Assembly: GCA_023411215.1 (NCBI GenBank) | Contig: JAEYOY010000001.1 | Location: 98,889 to 162,888, forward strand | DNA: 64,000 nt | DNA from: Bacillota bacterium | GTDB taxonomy: Bacteria > Bacillota > Clostridia > Lachnospirales > Lachnospiraceae | Direction: 5' to 3' | In this document: in pieces, positions 32,552-42,086 of the stretch | Layout: each line of letters opens with the position of its first letter | Numbering within the stretch: position 1 is the stretch's first letter | Notes under the pieces: generated by a model | What the model saw: the letters and a program-made list of their open reading frames with translations, nothing else | Databases searched by the model: none | What the model was told of the DNA's origin: nothing | Made by a program: the position numbers and the translations under genes

Positions 32552-34186
32552 CTACTCTTCAGTGCTTTGAGTATTAGGATTCTTTCCTAGAGTGACGGTC
32601 ACCTGACCTTCTTTATACTCGCTGGAGGATTTACGCATATACGTTATCTTAACTTCAGTTCCGATCCTCTTGCTGTTTACATAATCACGAAGTTGGGTGA
32701 TTGATGTTATCTCAATCTCATCTGCCTTTGTGATAATATCACCGGGTAAGATGCCGGCCTTCTCGGCAGATCCGCCTTTGGCTAATTCATTTACGAATAC
32801 ACCGATTGGCATATTATAATAAGAAGCTACATCCTCAGTTACCGCATTTCCTACAATACCCAAGTAACCCTGCTCCTCCTCTGAAAGAATTTCACGGCTC
32901 ATTAGCTCATTAATAATCGGTATTGCTCTGGAGATCGGAATGGCATAACCCATACCTTCCACTTCGTTGGAAGCATATTTTACGGTGTTAATTGCAATCA
33001 CCTCACCGTTCACATTGAGCAACGCACCGCCACTGTTACCGGGATTAATCGCCGCATCGGTCTGAAGTAAAATCATTTTATTTGAGGTGTAACCATCCGA
33101 TATCTCTACCTCACGGTCCTTTGCACTAATATAACCTACTGTTACCGATTGTCCATATCCTAGAGCATTACCGATTGCGATTGACATCTGCCCTACTTTA
33201 ACGTCATCGGAATTGCCCAATTTTGCAACTTCAATTTTATCGAGTGTTGACTTTTCCATCGCCACGATGTCAACGCAAACCACAGCAAGATCCGCTTTTG
33301 CATCGGTACCTTTGATAACAGCTTCTGCGTTGGTCCCATCAATGAAGGTTACCTTTATTTTATCCGTTCCTTCTACTACATGGTTATTGGTTGCAATCAA
33401 CAGCTCTTTCTCATTTTTACCAACGATAAAACCGGAACCGCTTCCCTCCACTTCCTGACTATAGGGCTGGCCAAACCAATCCGTTGTCTGTGTTACCGTA
33501 CTATTGATGGATACGATAGATGGCATGGTCTTATCGACAATATTACTGATTGTGGATTTGTCCTCCCGCTTGATATCACCACCGGAGGCGTAGCCGATCT
33601 CGTATTTAGCCTCAATCAGTTCATCCTGACTGAGCTGATTGATCAACTTACTGGACGCTGCCTCAGGATTGATTACGTAATACAGTTGCCCAAAGCCGAC
33701 AAAACTCAGACCCGCAATCATTCCAAAGCAGACCGCTTTTATCATGAACTTTACACCTCTGTTCATGGGCTTACGTTCCTTCTTCGGTTTACTGCCTGAC
33801 ATACTGCTTTGATTATTCCCATAGCTTGAAGTATTCGTATTCGGGTTGTAATTAGAGTATGAATAATTCGTATTGTAACCATTTGAGTTTGAGCCATACG
33901 GATTTGTTCCATACGGATTTGTTCCATACGGATTTGAACCATACGGATTAGAGCTATTCGGATTTGCTTGATTCGAATAGGAAGGATTAGAGTAAGTATA
34001 ACCGGAGGAGGGATTAGACCCACCAGGATTATTGGATGCATTCTGGTTTGGATCATTTACCTTTGCACCACCGGGCATGTTTTCCGCCCAGAAGCTATAT
34101 TCGGGAACTTGATTATTCGGTACTTTATTGTTATTTATATTGTAATTACCATCCACATTCTGATTATTGTTTTCATATTCTGACAT
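32552..34186 (-). CDS. htrA: HtrA/DegP-like membrane-anchored serine protease
   Basis: 544 aa. Residues 1-135 are cytoplasmic, Asn/Ser/Gly/Tyr-rich and disordered, with four tandem NPYGS/T units at about 80-100. One membrane helix follows (about 148-170). The trypsin-like domain has the triad His269 (ATNNHVVEG), Asp299 (DAKADLAVV) and Ser386 (NPGNSGGALL). A C-terminal PDZ domain (YLGIVGNAVTEDVASYY ... GILPGDIITKADEIEI) binds exposed C-termini. It degrades or refolds misfolded exported proteins. In Firmicutes it is typically stress-controlled (CssRS-type), but no operator was recognised here. Confidence 0.92.
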   Translation of the reverse strand: MSEYENNNQNVDGNYNINNNKVPNNQVPEYSFWAENMPGGAKVNDPNQNASNNPGGSNPSSGYTYSNPSYSNQANPNSSNPYGSNPYGTNPYGTNPYGSNSNGYNTNYSYSNYNPNTNTSSYGNNQSSMSGSKPKKERKPMNRGVKFMIKAVCFGMIAGLSFVGFGQLYYVINPEAASSKLINQLSQDELIEAKYEIGYASGGDIKREDKSTISNIVDKTMPSIVSINSTVTQTTDWFGQPYSQEVEGSGSGFIVGKNEKELLIATNNHVVEGTDKIKVTFIDGTNAEAVIKGTDAKADLAVVCVDIVAMEKSTLDKIEVAKLGNSDDVKVGQMSIAIGNALGYGQSVTVGYISAKDREVEISDGYTSNKMILLQTDAAINPGNSGGALLNVNGEVIAINTVKYASNEVEGMGYAIPISRAIPIINELMSREILSEEEQGYLGIVGNAVTEDVASYYNMPIGVFVNELAKGGSAEKAGILPGDIITKADEIEITSITQLRDYVNSKRIGTEVKITYMRKSSSEYKEGQVTVTLGKNPNTQSTEE

Positions 34187-34279
34187 ATGAACTCTCCTTT
34201 CTGATCAACGAGATACTTAGTTACCCAAATTATAAGGTACCTTATCTGATTATATTCTATAGTGTAGCATTAGTTTGTG

Positions 34280-34308
34280 TTTAGATTGTGAAATAAATGT
34301 AATATAAT
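34280..34308 (+). promoter_or_regulatory. Promoter of the surface-polymer sugar transferase
   Basis: TTTAGA (34280-34285) and TATAAT (34303-34308), 17-base spacer, on the plus strand. The leader to the ATG at 34513 would be about 195 nt, A+T rich. Confidence 0.5.
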
Positions 34309-34512
34309 CACAAAAGTTAAACTCCCAACTTTTATTTATGGAATAATAAAGTCAGCCTCGCAATTCAAATGAAGCATGTACCTAAAAATAGCGTTCTTAT
34401 ATGTGGCTATATTAAAACAATCTTAAGAAAAAATTTCTTGTTGAATTCAATACAATCATGTATTATATTAGAGAAGTTAATCATAAGTAAAAAATACAAA
34501 GTAGGTGCTTGG

Positions 34513-35940
34513 ATGATTAAAGATAATCAAAAGATGCTCAACAGAGTTCATGTCCTCATGGATGCCTGTATTATTGTAATTTCATACCTGCTCACATATT
34601 ATCTGCGTTTTTATAGCCCTCTGACTAAGCTATTCCGGTTTCTCCGATTAGAGCGGGGTACTTTCTTTTATGACCTTGACGTTTATGCCGCGCGGTTAAT
34701 CTTTATTGTTCCGCTATACTTATTTATCTATTACTTTGCCCACTTATATACTCCTAAGAGGGGCAAACGCAGATGGATTGAAGTTGTTAATATTATATTG
34801 GCGAATACCTTCGGGATTGCCTTCTTCTTCTCCTTCCTGTATATCACGAAAGAATTTAATATTTCCCGTTATTTTTTAGGCCTCTTCTATTGCATAAATA
34901 TCCTCCTCAGTATAATCGCTAGAATGATTTTGGCTCAAACCTTACGTGTCGCCAGACGCAAGGGCTACAATCTCAAGCATGTTATTTTGGTTGGATATGG
35001 ACATGCTGCCGAAGCTTATATTGATCGAATATTTGCAAATCCGCAGTGGGGTTACTATATTCATGGCATCCTGGACGATAATATTGAGATAGGAACGATG
35101 TATAAAAAGATTCCGGTCATTGGAAGCATCACTCACTTAGAGTCCTTCCTCACAAAAATGACTCTGGACGAGATAGCAATTACCTTAAGTGTTAACGAAT
35201 ACGAGAAACTTGAGAATATTGTAGCAATCTGTGAGAAATCCGGTGTCCATACCAAGTTCGTCCCTGATTATTACAGCTTTATTCCTACAACTCCTTATAC
35301 CGAAGATTTGTATGGTTTACCGGTTATTAATATAAGAAATGTTCCTCTCAGCAATACCTATAACCGCATTGTAAAGCGGGTCGTGGATATCTTCGGTTCT
35401 GCTTTTGCTTTGATAATATTCCTGATACCGATGATTATCGTTGCACTGATTATAAAGATAACTTCGCCTGGGCCAGTAATATTCTCACAAGTTCGCATCG
35501 GAAAACACAACAAAGAATTTAAGATGTATAAATTCCGTTCTATGTCACTTCAATCCGAAAAGGATGAGAAGAAAGCCTGGACCACAAAAAGCGATCCCAG
35601 AGTGACCGGTATCGGTAAGTTTATTCGTAGAACCAGTATAGATGAACTTCCTCAATTTTGGAATGTACTGAAGGGTGATATGAGCTTGGTTGGTCCCAGA
35701 CCCGAGCGTCCTTTCTTCGTTGATAAGTTCAAAGAGGAAATACCGCGCTATATGATTAAGCATCAAGTGTCTCCCGGACTCACCGGTTGGGCGCAAATTA
35801 ACGGCTTCCGTGGTGATACCTCTATTCGTAAGCGAATCGATCATGATCTGTATTATATAGAAAATTGGACCCTGGGCTTCGATTTTAAAATTATGTTTTT
35901 AACAGTATTTAAAGGCTTTATTAATAAGAATGCTTATTAA
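34513..35940 (+). CDS. Polyprenyl-phosphate sugar-1-phosphate transferase
   Basis: 475 aa from the ATG at 34513; the frame is open 48 codons further upstream but that part is not family-like. Four N-terminal membrane helices (from about residue 10 to 110), a CoA-binding-like/nucleotide-fold middle (HVILVGYGHAAEAYI), another helix (FGSAFALIIFLIPMIIVALII) and the catalytic bacterial sugar transferase domain: KITSPGPVIFSQVRIGKHNKEF, KFRSM, RRTSIDELPQFWNVLKGDMSLVGPRP and SPGLTGWAQINGF. It starts a surface glycan by loading a sugar phosphate on undecaprenyl phosphate (WbaP/CpsE/EpsE type). It is followed directly by the LCP gene and the glycerol-phosphate polymerases, so it may prime that polymer. 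Confidence 0.9.
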   Translation: MIKDNQKMLNRVHVLMDACIIVISYLLTYYLRFYSPLTKLFRFLRLERGTFFYDLDVYAARLIFIVPLYLFIYYFAHLYTPKRGKRRWIEVVNIILANTFGIAFFFSFLYITKEFNISRYFLGLFYCINILLSIIARMILAQTLRVARRKGYNLKHVILVGYGHAAEAYIDRIFANPQWGYYIHGILDDNIEIGTMYKKIPVIGSITHLESFLTKMTLDEIAITLSVNEYEKLENIVAICEKSGVHTKFVPDYYSFIPTTPYTEDLYGLPVINIRNVPLSNTYNRIVKRVVDIFGSAFALIIFLIPMIIVALIIKITSPGPVIFSQVRIGKHNKEFKMYKFRSMSLQSEKDEKKAWTTKSDPRVTGIGKFIRRTSIDELPQFWNVLKGDMSLVGPRPERPFFVDKFKEEIPRYMIKHQVSPGLTGWAQINGFRGDTSIRKRIDHDLYYIENWTLGFDFKIMFLTVFKGFINKNAY

Positions 35941-35974
35941 AGCCGTTAACCAGAAAGGCAAGGACTATAACGAA

Positions 35975-36997
35975 ATGGCTCAAGATATGAAACCAAAGAA
36001 GAAAAAAAGCAAATTATTGGCAATCCTTTTCCTTGAAATAATGATTATTCTCCTAATAATTGCAGGTATTTACTTATATGATAAGATGGACAAAATCCAA
36101 TTTGATGATAGCAAAGATAGCATGATCCAATTAAATAAAGAGGTTGAGATTGAAGGATATCGTAATATCGCCTTGTTCGGTGTAGACTCAAGAGAAAATG
36201 CCCTCAAAAAAAGCACCCATAGTGATACCATCGTTATTGCAAGTATCAACAACAAGACTAAGGATGTAAAACTAATATCTATTTATCGTGATACCTATGT
36301 TAACATTCCCGGAGAAGGCTACAACAAAATCAATGCAGCATATTTTAAAGGTGGCTATTCTTTAGCACTCAGCACCATCAATACTAATTTCGATCTGGAT
36401 GTAAAGGAATTCGTCACCGTGAACTTCTCCGCAATCGTGAATGCAATTGATCTGCTCGGCGGCATCGAGCTGGACATTACGGATAGTGAATTGAAATATC
36501 TGAATGGATATGTTCGTGAATTGAACCGCATTAACAAAACCGATGTACCCGGTCTAAAGTCTGCAGGTACACAGATCGTTAATGGTACTCAGGCAACGGC
36601 CTATGCTCGTATCCGTTATACCAAGGGCGGTGACTTTAAACGCGCCGAACGTCAGCGAATTGTTATTCAAAAGATATTTGATAAGGCAAAGGGCACCGAC
36701 ATCTCTACCATTAATTCCATCATTGATAAGATGTTCCCTCAGATCTATACCAATTTATCAACCGCACAAATCCTGAGTCTTGCAAAGGATGTATTTTCCT
36801 ATAATATTGTAGATAATATAGGCTTCCCCTATGAAAAGGATGCCCATACCTACAACAAGGTATCCTATGTATTTCCGATCAATCTTCAGGATAATGTAAT
36901 TCGTCTGCATCAGTTTATGTTTGGGGATGACGGATATGTTCCAAGCCCCACTGTTCAGGATTACTCCTCCTATGTAGAAGGGATCCGTGTACAATAG
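35975..36997 (+). CDS. LytR-CpsA-Psr (LCP) family glycopolymer ligase
   Basis: 340 aa from the ATG at 35975 (the frame starts at 35930 inside the previous gene). A basic N-terminus (KPKKKKSK), one membrane helix, then the extracellular LCP domain: NIALFGVDSRE, HSDTIVIASINNKTKDVKLISIYRDTYVNIPG, NKINAAYFKGG, and the conserved ARIRYTKGGDFKRAERQRIVI with the catalytic Arg/Asp residues. LCP enzymes move lipid-linked polymers such as teichoic acid or capsule onto peptidoglycan. Context supports attachment of the glycerol-phosphate polymer encoded just downstream in the opposite orientation. Confidence 0.92.
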   Translation: MAQDMKPKKKKSKLLAILFLEIMIILLIIAGIYLYDKMDKIQFDDSKDSMIQLNKEVEIEGYRNIALFGVDSRENALKKSTHSDTIVIASINNKTKDVKLISIYRDTYVNIPGEGYNKINAAYFKGGYSLALSTINTNFDLDVKEFVTVNFSAIVNAIDLLGGIELDITDSELKYLNGYVRELNRINKTDVPGLKSAGTQIVNGTQATAYARIRYTKGGDFKRAERQRIVIQKIFDKAKGTDISTINSIIDKMFPQIYTNLSTAQILSLAKDVFSYNIVDNIGFPYEKDAHTYNKVSYVFPINLQDNVIRLHQFMFGDDGYVPSPTVQDYSSYVEGIRVQ

Positions 36998-37074
36998 GTG
37001 ATATATAGAACTGACATATTATTTTGGATGATACAAAAGTTGATTAAATAAATTATTCGTTTTAATAACTGAAA

Positions 37075-37276
37075 CGCTTTCGCGTCAATATATGAAAAGA
37101 AGACGGATGGTACTTGCTTCCCATAATACACTGTTTGACGGACAGGTTATTGTTATGTATGGCAAAAACGAACACTTGTGTTCGGTGATGACATACATAA
37201 CAATGAAATGTCCGGCAACCTGTGTGTGAGGGAAGCGTGTACCATCCGTCTTCTTCTAATACTTCGCGCGAAAGCC
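37075..37276. repeat. Long palindrome with conserved core (family 4), copy 2
   Basis: A 202-bp imperfect palindrome. Arms GAAGACGGATGGTAC--GCTTCCC and GGGAAGC--GTACCATCCGTCTTC pair, extended by GCTTTCGCG / CGCGAAAGC. The core 37129-37232 (CACTGTTTGACGGACA ... TGTGTGTGAGGG) matches copy 1 in the reverse direction, while the outer arms have no sequence in common with copy 1. It lies between the 3' ends of the LCP gene and a converging glycerophosphotransferase. Confidence 0.75.
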
Positions 37277-37283
37277 CCAATAT

Positions 37284-38426
37284 TTATTTCAACAACTCAA
37301 GCAGTCTCTCCGTTGCATTACGGTCTGTATAGATATAATTCCTCTGGATAAAATCCTTAATTCGGTACAATTCAAATTCTTGCTCCTTGATCAAATTAAC
37401 AACCTCTTCTCCGGTATATGCAATTGGCCCAGGGACAAAGCTTTGATAATCATAATAGAACCCTCTTCCGTGGTCTGAAAATTCGTTATAGTCGTATGCA
37501 TAGAAAATCATCGGACGTTCTGTCAGGCAATATTCAAATATAATAGAAGAATAATCCGTAATCAGGATATCAGCAGCCAGTAAGACTGTGTTGACATCCT
37601 TTTCGAAGGACAGCTGACAGATATTCTCCCCTAATTCCTCGCTTCGAAAAGAATTTGCTATATGAGGGTGAAGCCTTAAACCAAAATAATATTCACCGGA
37701 TAACTGCCGGTTCAATTCTTTAATCAGTTCGATCAATCTGGGATTCTGCGACTGTGTATCACGAAAGGTAGGAGCATATAAAATCAACTTCTTCTCCATT
37801 GGAATATTATATTTTTGATAAATATATTCCTTGTCCAGATTCTTTCCAGCAGCCTCATCCTTCTTAATTCTGCGAAGGAGCTCATCTGTCTTAGGAAGTC
37901 CGATCGGATAGATGCAATCTTCCTTCACTCCAAAAGCACTGGAATATACCTTTTTAATATCCGGTGAATTCACAATCAAATGAGAGATATTCGCATTAGC
38001 CCTGCATTCCAATTGCTTCAGATGTCCAGTATTCACATCCTGTCCGAACTTCTTAATGGTTCCTGTCCCGTGCCACAATTGGATTACCTTTGTTCCTCTT
38101 CTTCTTCGAAGATAGGCATAGGGGAGAAATATATTGTCCAATAATATTATCTCCGCTCTTGCCAGTTCAAATGGCTTATGGAAGAAAAAAACAAACATCG
38201 TCTTCATCCCCGCCAGACTTTTCACTGCTAAAGTATCACTCTTCGTCAGATAGGAAAAGCTATAGCCCTGGTTATACTTCTTCAAGGCTCGGGCAACAAT
38301 TGCAACATTACTGCCGTCTCCTTCATCATGGGTCATAATACAGAAAACTCTCTTCTTTTTCACCGGAACCAATCTACTCAGATTATAAACCAGTGCAAAC
38401 AGGTAATAGCCTATTGTTTTTTTCAT
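37284..38426 (-). CDS. CDP-glycerol glycerophosphotransferase (1)
   Basis: 380 aa of the TagB/TagF (Glyphos_transf) family. Family marks: KVIQLWHGTGTIKKFG with the active-site His, KLILYAPTFRD, the DILITDYSSIIFEYCLTERPMIFYAYD block that binds CDP-glycerol, and FYYDYQSFVPGPIAYT. It transfers glycerol phosphate from CDP-glycerol to a growing polymer on the membrane's inner face. The N-terminus is hydrophobic/amphipathic. AGGAG lies 9 bases before the ATG. It may be the primase-type or polymerase-type member; sequence alone does not tell. Confidence 0.88.
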   Translation of the reverse strand: MKKTIGYYLFALVYNLSRLVPVKKKRVFCIMTHDEGDGSNVAIVARALKKYNQGYSFSYLTKSDTLAVKSLAGMKTMFVFFFHKPFELARAEIILLDNIFLPYAYLRRRRGTKVIQLWHGTGTIKKFGQDVNTGHLKQLECRANANISHLIVNSPDIKKVYSSAFGVKEDCIYPIGLPKTDELLRRIKKDEAAGKNLDKEYIYQKYNIPMEKKLILYAPTFRDTQSQNPRLIELIKELNRQLSGEYYFGLRLHPHIANSFRSEELGENICQLSFEKDVNTVLLAADILITDYSSIIFEYCLTERPMIFYAYDYNEFSDHGRGFYYDYQSFVPGPIAYTGEEVVNLIKEQEFELYRIKDFIQRNYIYTDRNATERLLELLK

Positions 38427-38497
38427 TTAATATTACTCCTAGGTTCCTTCCGCATTCAGATATCTATGTATGGGCCTCACGCATAGAGAGAGCGTCA

Positions 38498-39712
38498 CTA
38501 CCGGGATACCCTTTGGATCAACTCAACTACTTTCTTGGAAGCCTTACCGTCATCTGCATGATTGAACTTATTATAAAATGCTTCCTGTTTTTCGCGGTAT
38601 TTGGCTGGATCATAATACTTGATTGCTGTGATTAATTCCTGAGTAGTAAGTGTAACGGGTCCGGGGGCCTCTGCCAGAAAATCAAAATAGAAGCCTCTTA
38701 AGGTATCCTTATACTGCTCTAAATCGTAACAGAAGAACAGCATAGGTCTCTTTAGCAAACTATAATCAAACATAACGGAGGAATAATCCGTAATCATCAT
38801 ATCGGATACCAGATACAGGTCCGCAATATCAAAGCTTAAATCACAAGAATAAACAAAGTCCTTATAAGGAGTCCAATCCACCTGATCCATCACAAGATAA
38901 TGATACTTCACAATCATAACATATTCATCACTCAGATTGTTCTGCAGCTCGCGAAAGTCCAAGGGAGGATTAAATTTATATTTCCCCTTACCGTAATACT
39001 CATTATCGCGCCAGGTAGGAGCATAGAGAATAATCTTCTTATTCAGGGGAAGTCCCAGCTGTTTCTTTAATTCCATTATATCTACACTATTATTCTTGGT
39101 AAATAGTACATCATTTCTTGGATAACCGATTTCCAGCATCTCCTTACCAAAGGCAAAGGCTCTACGGAAAATCTCTGTCGAAAACCGATTCTGCGAAATC
39201 AGGTAATCCCAGGTCTGCGCATTATCATAGAAGTTCTTCTTGTAGTTATCAATGCCCTTCTCACCGGCCATAAATACCGTATCCATATCAAGTGCAAGCT
39301 TCTTCAGGGGTGTCCCGTGCCAGGTCTGGATATAGGTACAACCAGATTTTTTAATAATATATTTCGGCAAACGAGTGTCACATACCCATATTCCTGCTAT
39401 GGCAAACAGATAGAAATAGAATAATCTTGTTCTCTTAACTGCCTTGGCTGTTCCTGGAAGAGGAGTATCCGGATTCTCCAGGATAAAATAACAACGATAT
39501 TTCTTATCCAAACCCTGGCGAACCATCTCCTCATAAATTGATCGTGGATTACCTGTATAGTTTCTTCCCAGATTACTCTCAAATAGTATAACATCCTTTT
39601 TTATTGGCAAAAGCCTACAGGCCAACTTATATCCCTTTATAACAATCGGCTTAAGCTTCTTTCTGACCTTCTTAATCACGTTATTCACAATAGACTTAGG
39701 TGATAAGCTCAT
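38498..39712 (-). CDS. CDP-glycerol glycerophosphotransferase (2)
   Basis: About 404 aa from the ATG at 39712 (GGAG 7 bases upstream). TagF-like: an N-terminal part with ILFESNLGRNYTGNPRSIYEEM typical of polymerase-type members, then IQTWHGTPLKKLALDMD with the catalytic His, ILYAPTWRDNEYYGKG, MITDYSSVMFDYSLLKRPMLFFCYD and FYFDFLAEAPGPVT. It is closely similar in layout to the C-terminal half of the 42153-44591 fusion. Likely the polymerase of a poly(glycerol phosphate) chain. It uses CDP-glycerol made by the adjacent TagD. Confidence 0.9.
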   Translation of the reverse strand: MSLSPKSIVNNVIKKVRKKLKPIVIKGYKLACRLLPIKKDVILFESNLGRNYTGNPRSIYEEMVRQGLDKKYRCYFILENPDTPLPGTAKAVKRTRLFYFYLFAIAGIWVCDTRLPKYIIKKSGCTYIQTWHGTPLKKLALDMDTVFMAGEKGIDNYKKNFYDNAQTWDYLISQNRFSTEIFRRAFAFGKEMLEIGYPRNDVLFTKNNSVDIMELKKQLGLPLNKKIILYAPTWRDNEYYGKGKYKFNPPLDFRELQNNLSDEYVMIVKYHYLVMDQVDWTPYKDFVYSCDLSFDIADLYLVSDMMITDYSSVMFDYSLLKRPMLFFCYDLEQYKDTLRGFYFDFLAEAPGPVTLTTQELITAIKYYDPAKYREKQEAFYNKFNHADDGKASKKVVELIQRVSR

Positions 39713-39765
39713 AAAAATCTCCATTCTGCCGCACCCCCGTGAATATGGGCTTCAGCACAAAATTG

Positions 39766-40167
39766 CTAATTCTTCTTTGTACTAAGATTTAGATCCTGCT
39801 TTATCTTTGTTGTAGAAATACCTTCCGTACGAGGGAGATAGATAACTTCACAATAATCCTTTAAGAAATCAAATTGTCCCTTCCAGTCATCACCCATTAC
39901 GAAAACATCGATTTGATTATCCACAACATCCTTAATCTTTTGTTCCCAATTATACTCCGGTATCACTTCATCCACATATTTTACTGCCTCCAGAATAATC
40001 TTACGATCCTCATAGCAATGATACGCGGTCTTATGCTTAATCGCATTAAATTCATCTGATGACAGAACTACCACAAGATAATCACCAAACTCTTTGGCTC
40101 TTCTCAATAAATTAATATGTCCAACATGCAGCAAATCATAAGTTCCATAGGTTATTACTTTCTTCAT
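39766..40167 (-). CDS. tagD: Glycerol-3-phosphate cytidylyltransferase
   Basis: 133-aa nucleotidyltransferase making CDP-glycerol from CTP and glycerol 3-phosphate. The HxGH-type signature is GTYDLLHVGHINLLRRAKEFGD at the N-terminus, with the RTEGISTTKIK (usual RTxGISTT) motif near the end and the KHKTAYH and GDDWKGQFD segments between. Length matches TagD/TarD. It supplies the substrate of the three neighbouring glycerophosphotransferases. Confidence 0.95.
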   Translation of the reverse strand: MKKVITYGTYDLLHVGHINLLRRAKEFGDYLVVVLSSDEFNAIKHKTAYHCYEDRKIILEAVKYVDEVIPEYNWEQKIKDVVDNQIDVFVMGDDWKGQFDFLKDYCEVIYLPRTEGISTTKIKQDLNLSTKKN

Positions 40168-40255
40168 TGTCTTTTATGCTCCATTCGAAAGTATCTACTT
40201 TCTGTGAGCATGTCCTCCTTCCAAATTTGCATCCAATTACTTCACGTTCTTATAT

Positions 40256-40335
40256 TAATAAATATCAGCTTCACAGATATCTATTAGGCATATATTCAAA
40301 AATGTCGGTTTAACAGACACTCTATGAAACATGTA
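40256..40335. repeat. Short stem-loop repeat array (family 2), tag locus
   Basis: Two degenerate units: AAATATCAGCTTCACAGATATCT (a stem ATATC/GATAT around AGCTTCACA) and AAAATGTCGGTTTAACAGACACT (stem TGTC/GACA). They are joined by the family's ATGAAACATGTAAT-type linker. Located between tagD and tagH. Confidence 0.5.
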
Positions 40336-40375
40336 ATAACAAACTCCATATAAACAAGCCATGTCTTGACGCACA

Positions 40376-41119
40376 TTATATATCGTTGATTTTAGCTTCA
40401 TATATCGTGCTGACATCACTTACTTTCCCCTTGGCGATCAATCGGCCTTTCTCAAGTAGTATTGCACAGTTACAAAGACGATTTACTTGTTCGAGGGAAT
40501 GAGATACGAACAACACAGTAACTCCGCTGTCGAACATATCTTTTATCTTCTTCTCACTTTTCTTTCGGAACTTTGCATCTCCGACCGCAAGAACCTCATC
40601 CAGAATTAGTATCTCTGGCTTAACTATGGTAGCGATAGAAAAGCCGAGCCTTGCTTTCATACCGGAGGAATAATTCTTAACCGGAACATTGATGAAGTCA
40701 CCTAACTCGGAAAACTCTACAATCTCGTTGTATTTCTCCCTGATAAAATCTCTGGGATATCCCAGCACCGCACCATAGAGGTAGATATTCTCCGCTCCGG
40801 TATACTGGGGGTCAAAACCTGCTCCAAGCTCAAGCAGCGGAACAATCTTGCCTTTGATGGATACGCTACCCTCGGTCGCCTTAAGCACACCTGCGATAAT
40901 TTTCAGCAAAGTACTTTTTCCGGCACCGTTTAAGCCCAGAATTCCGAGCCGGTCTCCCTTGTTCAATGTAAAGGAAACATTATGCAATGCCCAGAACTCC
41001 TGATATCTCAGCTCGTTCTTAAGCATCTTTATAAAATATTCTTTAAGATTATCAACTTTATTCTCCATCAGGTTGAATTTCATACTGATGTTATCAACCA
41101 CTAACACTTGTTCTTTCAC
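40376..41119 (-). CDS. tagH: Teichoic-acid-type ABC exporter ATPase
   Basis: 247 aa from a GTG start (GGAGG 5 bases upstream). ABC-2 polysaccharide/teichoic acid ATPase: Walker A GLNGAGKSTLL, LELGAGFDPQYTGAENIYLYGAVLG (a motif specific to polymer exporters), signature YSSGMKARLGFSIAT, Walker B EILILDEVLAVGDAKFRKK. No C-terminal carbohydrate-binding extension is present. With TagG it flips the lipid-linked glycerol-phosphate polymer across the membrane. Confidence 0.93.
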   Translation of the reverse strand: MKEQVLVVDNISMKFNLMENKVDNLKEYFIKMLKNELRYQEFWALHNVSFTLNKGDRLGILGLNGAGKSTLLKIIAGVLKATEGSVSIKGKIVPLLELGAGFDPQYTGAENIYLYGAVLGYPRDFIREKYNEIVEFSELGDFINVPVKNYSSGMKARLGFSIATIVKPEILILDEVLAVGDAKFRKKSEKKIKDMFDSGVTVLFVSHSLEQVNRLCNCAILLEKGRLIAKGKVSDVSTIYEAKINDI

Positions 41120-41159
41120 GAAATCCTCCGTTCTATGCTGTAACCATATTTCTTCAATA

Positions 41160-41939
41160 TTAAATATTCAGAATGAAATTATCCTGCTTACGATAAAACA
41201 GCAACATACCGATAATCAAGGATCCAAAGCTATATATCAAAGATAATACCAAGGAAGTCTGATCCATAGGGGTTCCAAACACGGCACTTCGGAAGGTATC
41301 AATGATAACGTAGAGTGGGTTCAACTTAAATACCCATATTTCTTCTGCACCAAGCTTCAGATCATCGATACGATAGAATATGGCACAGGTATACATGATA
41401 ATCATCAACACGACACTCCATAGATACTCCATATCTCTGAAAAATACAGCTAAGGTTGCTAACAACATACCAGAACCGATCGCTAATATCAAAACTAGTA
41501 ATAATGGTACAATTGATTGGAGCAAATATATCGTTGGCATAACCCCGAACACTATTAACGCTCCAAACAATACGATTAATGAGATTAAGAAAATAATATA
41601 ATTTGACAAGACCGTTGAAAAGGGATACATATATTTGGGTATATACACCTTCTTGATCATAGCACTGTTGCTGCGAATGGATTTCATTGCAGATTTTGTT
41701 GAATTCGAGTAAAAGCTATACAACAGCCGGCCAGTCAGTATATATACCGGAAACTGGGCATCTCTAACCCCTCGCATTTTACCAAAAACAAACGCTAAAA
41801 CGATAGTTGTTAATATCGGTTCCAACAATGTCCAAAAAATACCCAGATAAGACCTGCGGTATTTCAGCTTTATATCCTTTTTCACCAGTTCCCCCAGTAA
41901 AAATCGATATTTATTAAAATTCAACCATGCGCTCTTCAC
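41160..41939 (-). CDS. tagG: Teichoic-acid-type ABC exporter permease
   Basis: 259 aa ABC-2 permease from a GTG start with GGGAGG 6 bases upstream. About six membrane helices; the N-terminal VKKDIKLKYRRSYLGIFWTLLEPI amphipathic segment is typical of polysaccharide exporters, as is the helix with LNPLYVIIDTFRSAVFG near the end. It pairs with tagH 40 bases downstream. Confidence 0.92.
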   Translation of the reverse strand: MKSAWLNFNKYRFLLGELVKKDIKLKYRRSYLGIFWTLLEPILTTIVLAFVFGKMRGVRDAQFPVYILTGRLLYSFYSNSTKSAMKSIRSNSAMIKKVYIPKYMYPFSTVLSNYIIFLISLIVLFGALIVFGVMPTIYLLQSIVPLLLVLILAIGSGMLLATLAVFFRDMEYLWSVVLMIIMYTCAIFYRIDDLKLGAEEIWVFKLNPLYVIIDTFRSAVFGTPMDQTSLVLSLIYSFGSLIIGMLLFYRKQDNFILNI

Positions 41940-42086
41940 TCGTTACCTCCCATGCTCCCCCAAATCGGTGGCTTGAATACATCATTACAGATACAAAATA
42001 ATCCACTGACTCCTTCGTACTTAAATGAATAAATTATTTGTTATACCTAATCTCAGCCTTCATGATGCCACTTCACTGATGTTTGA

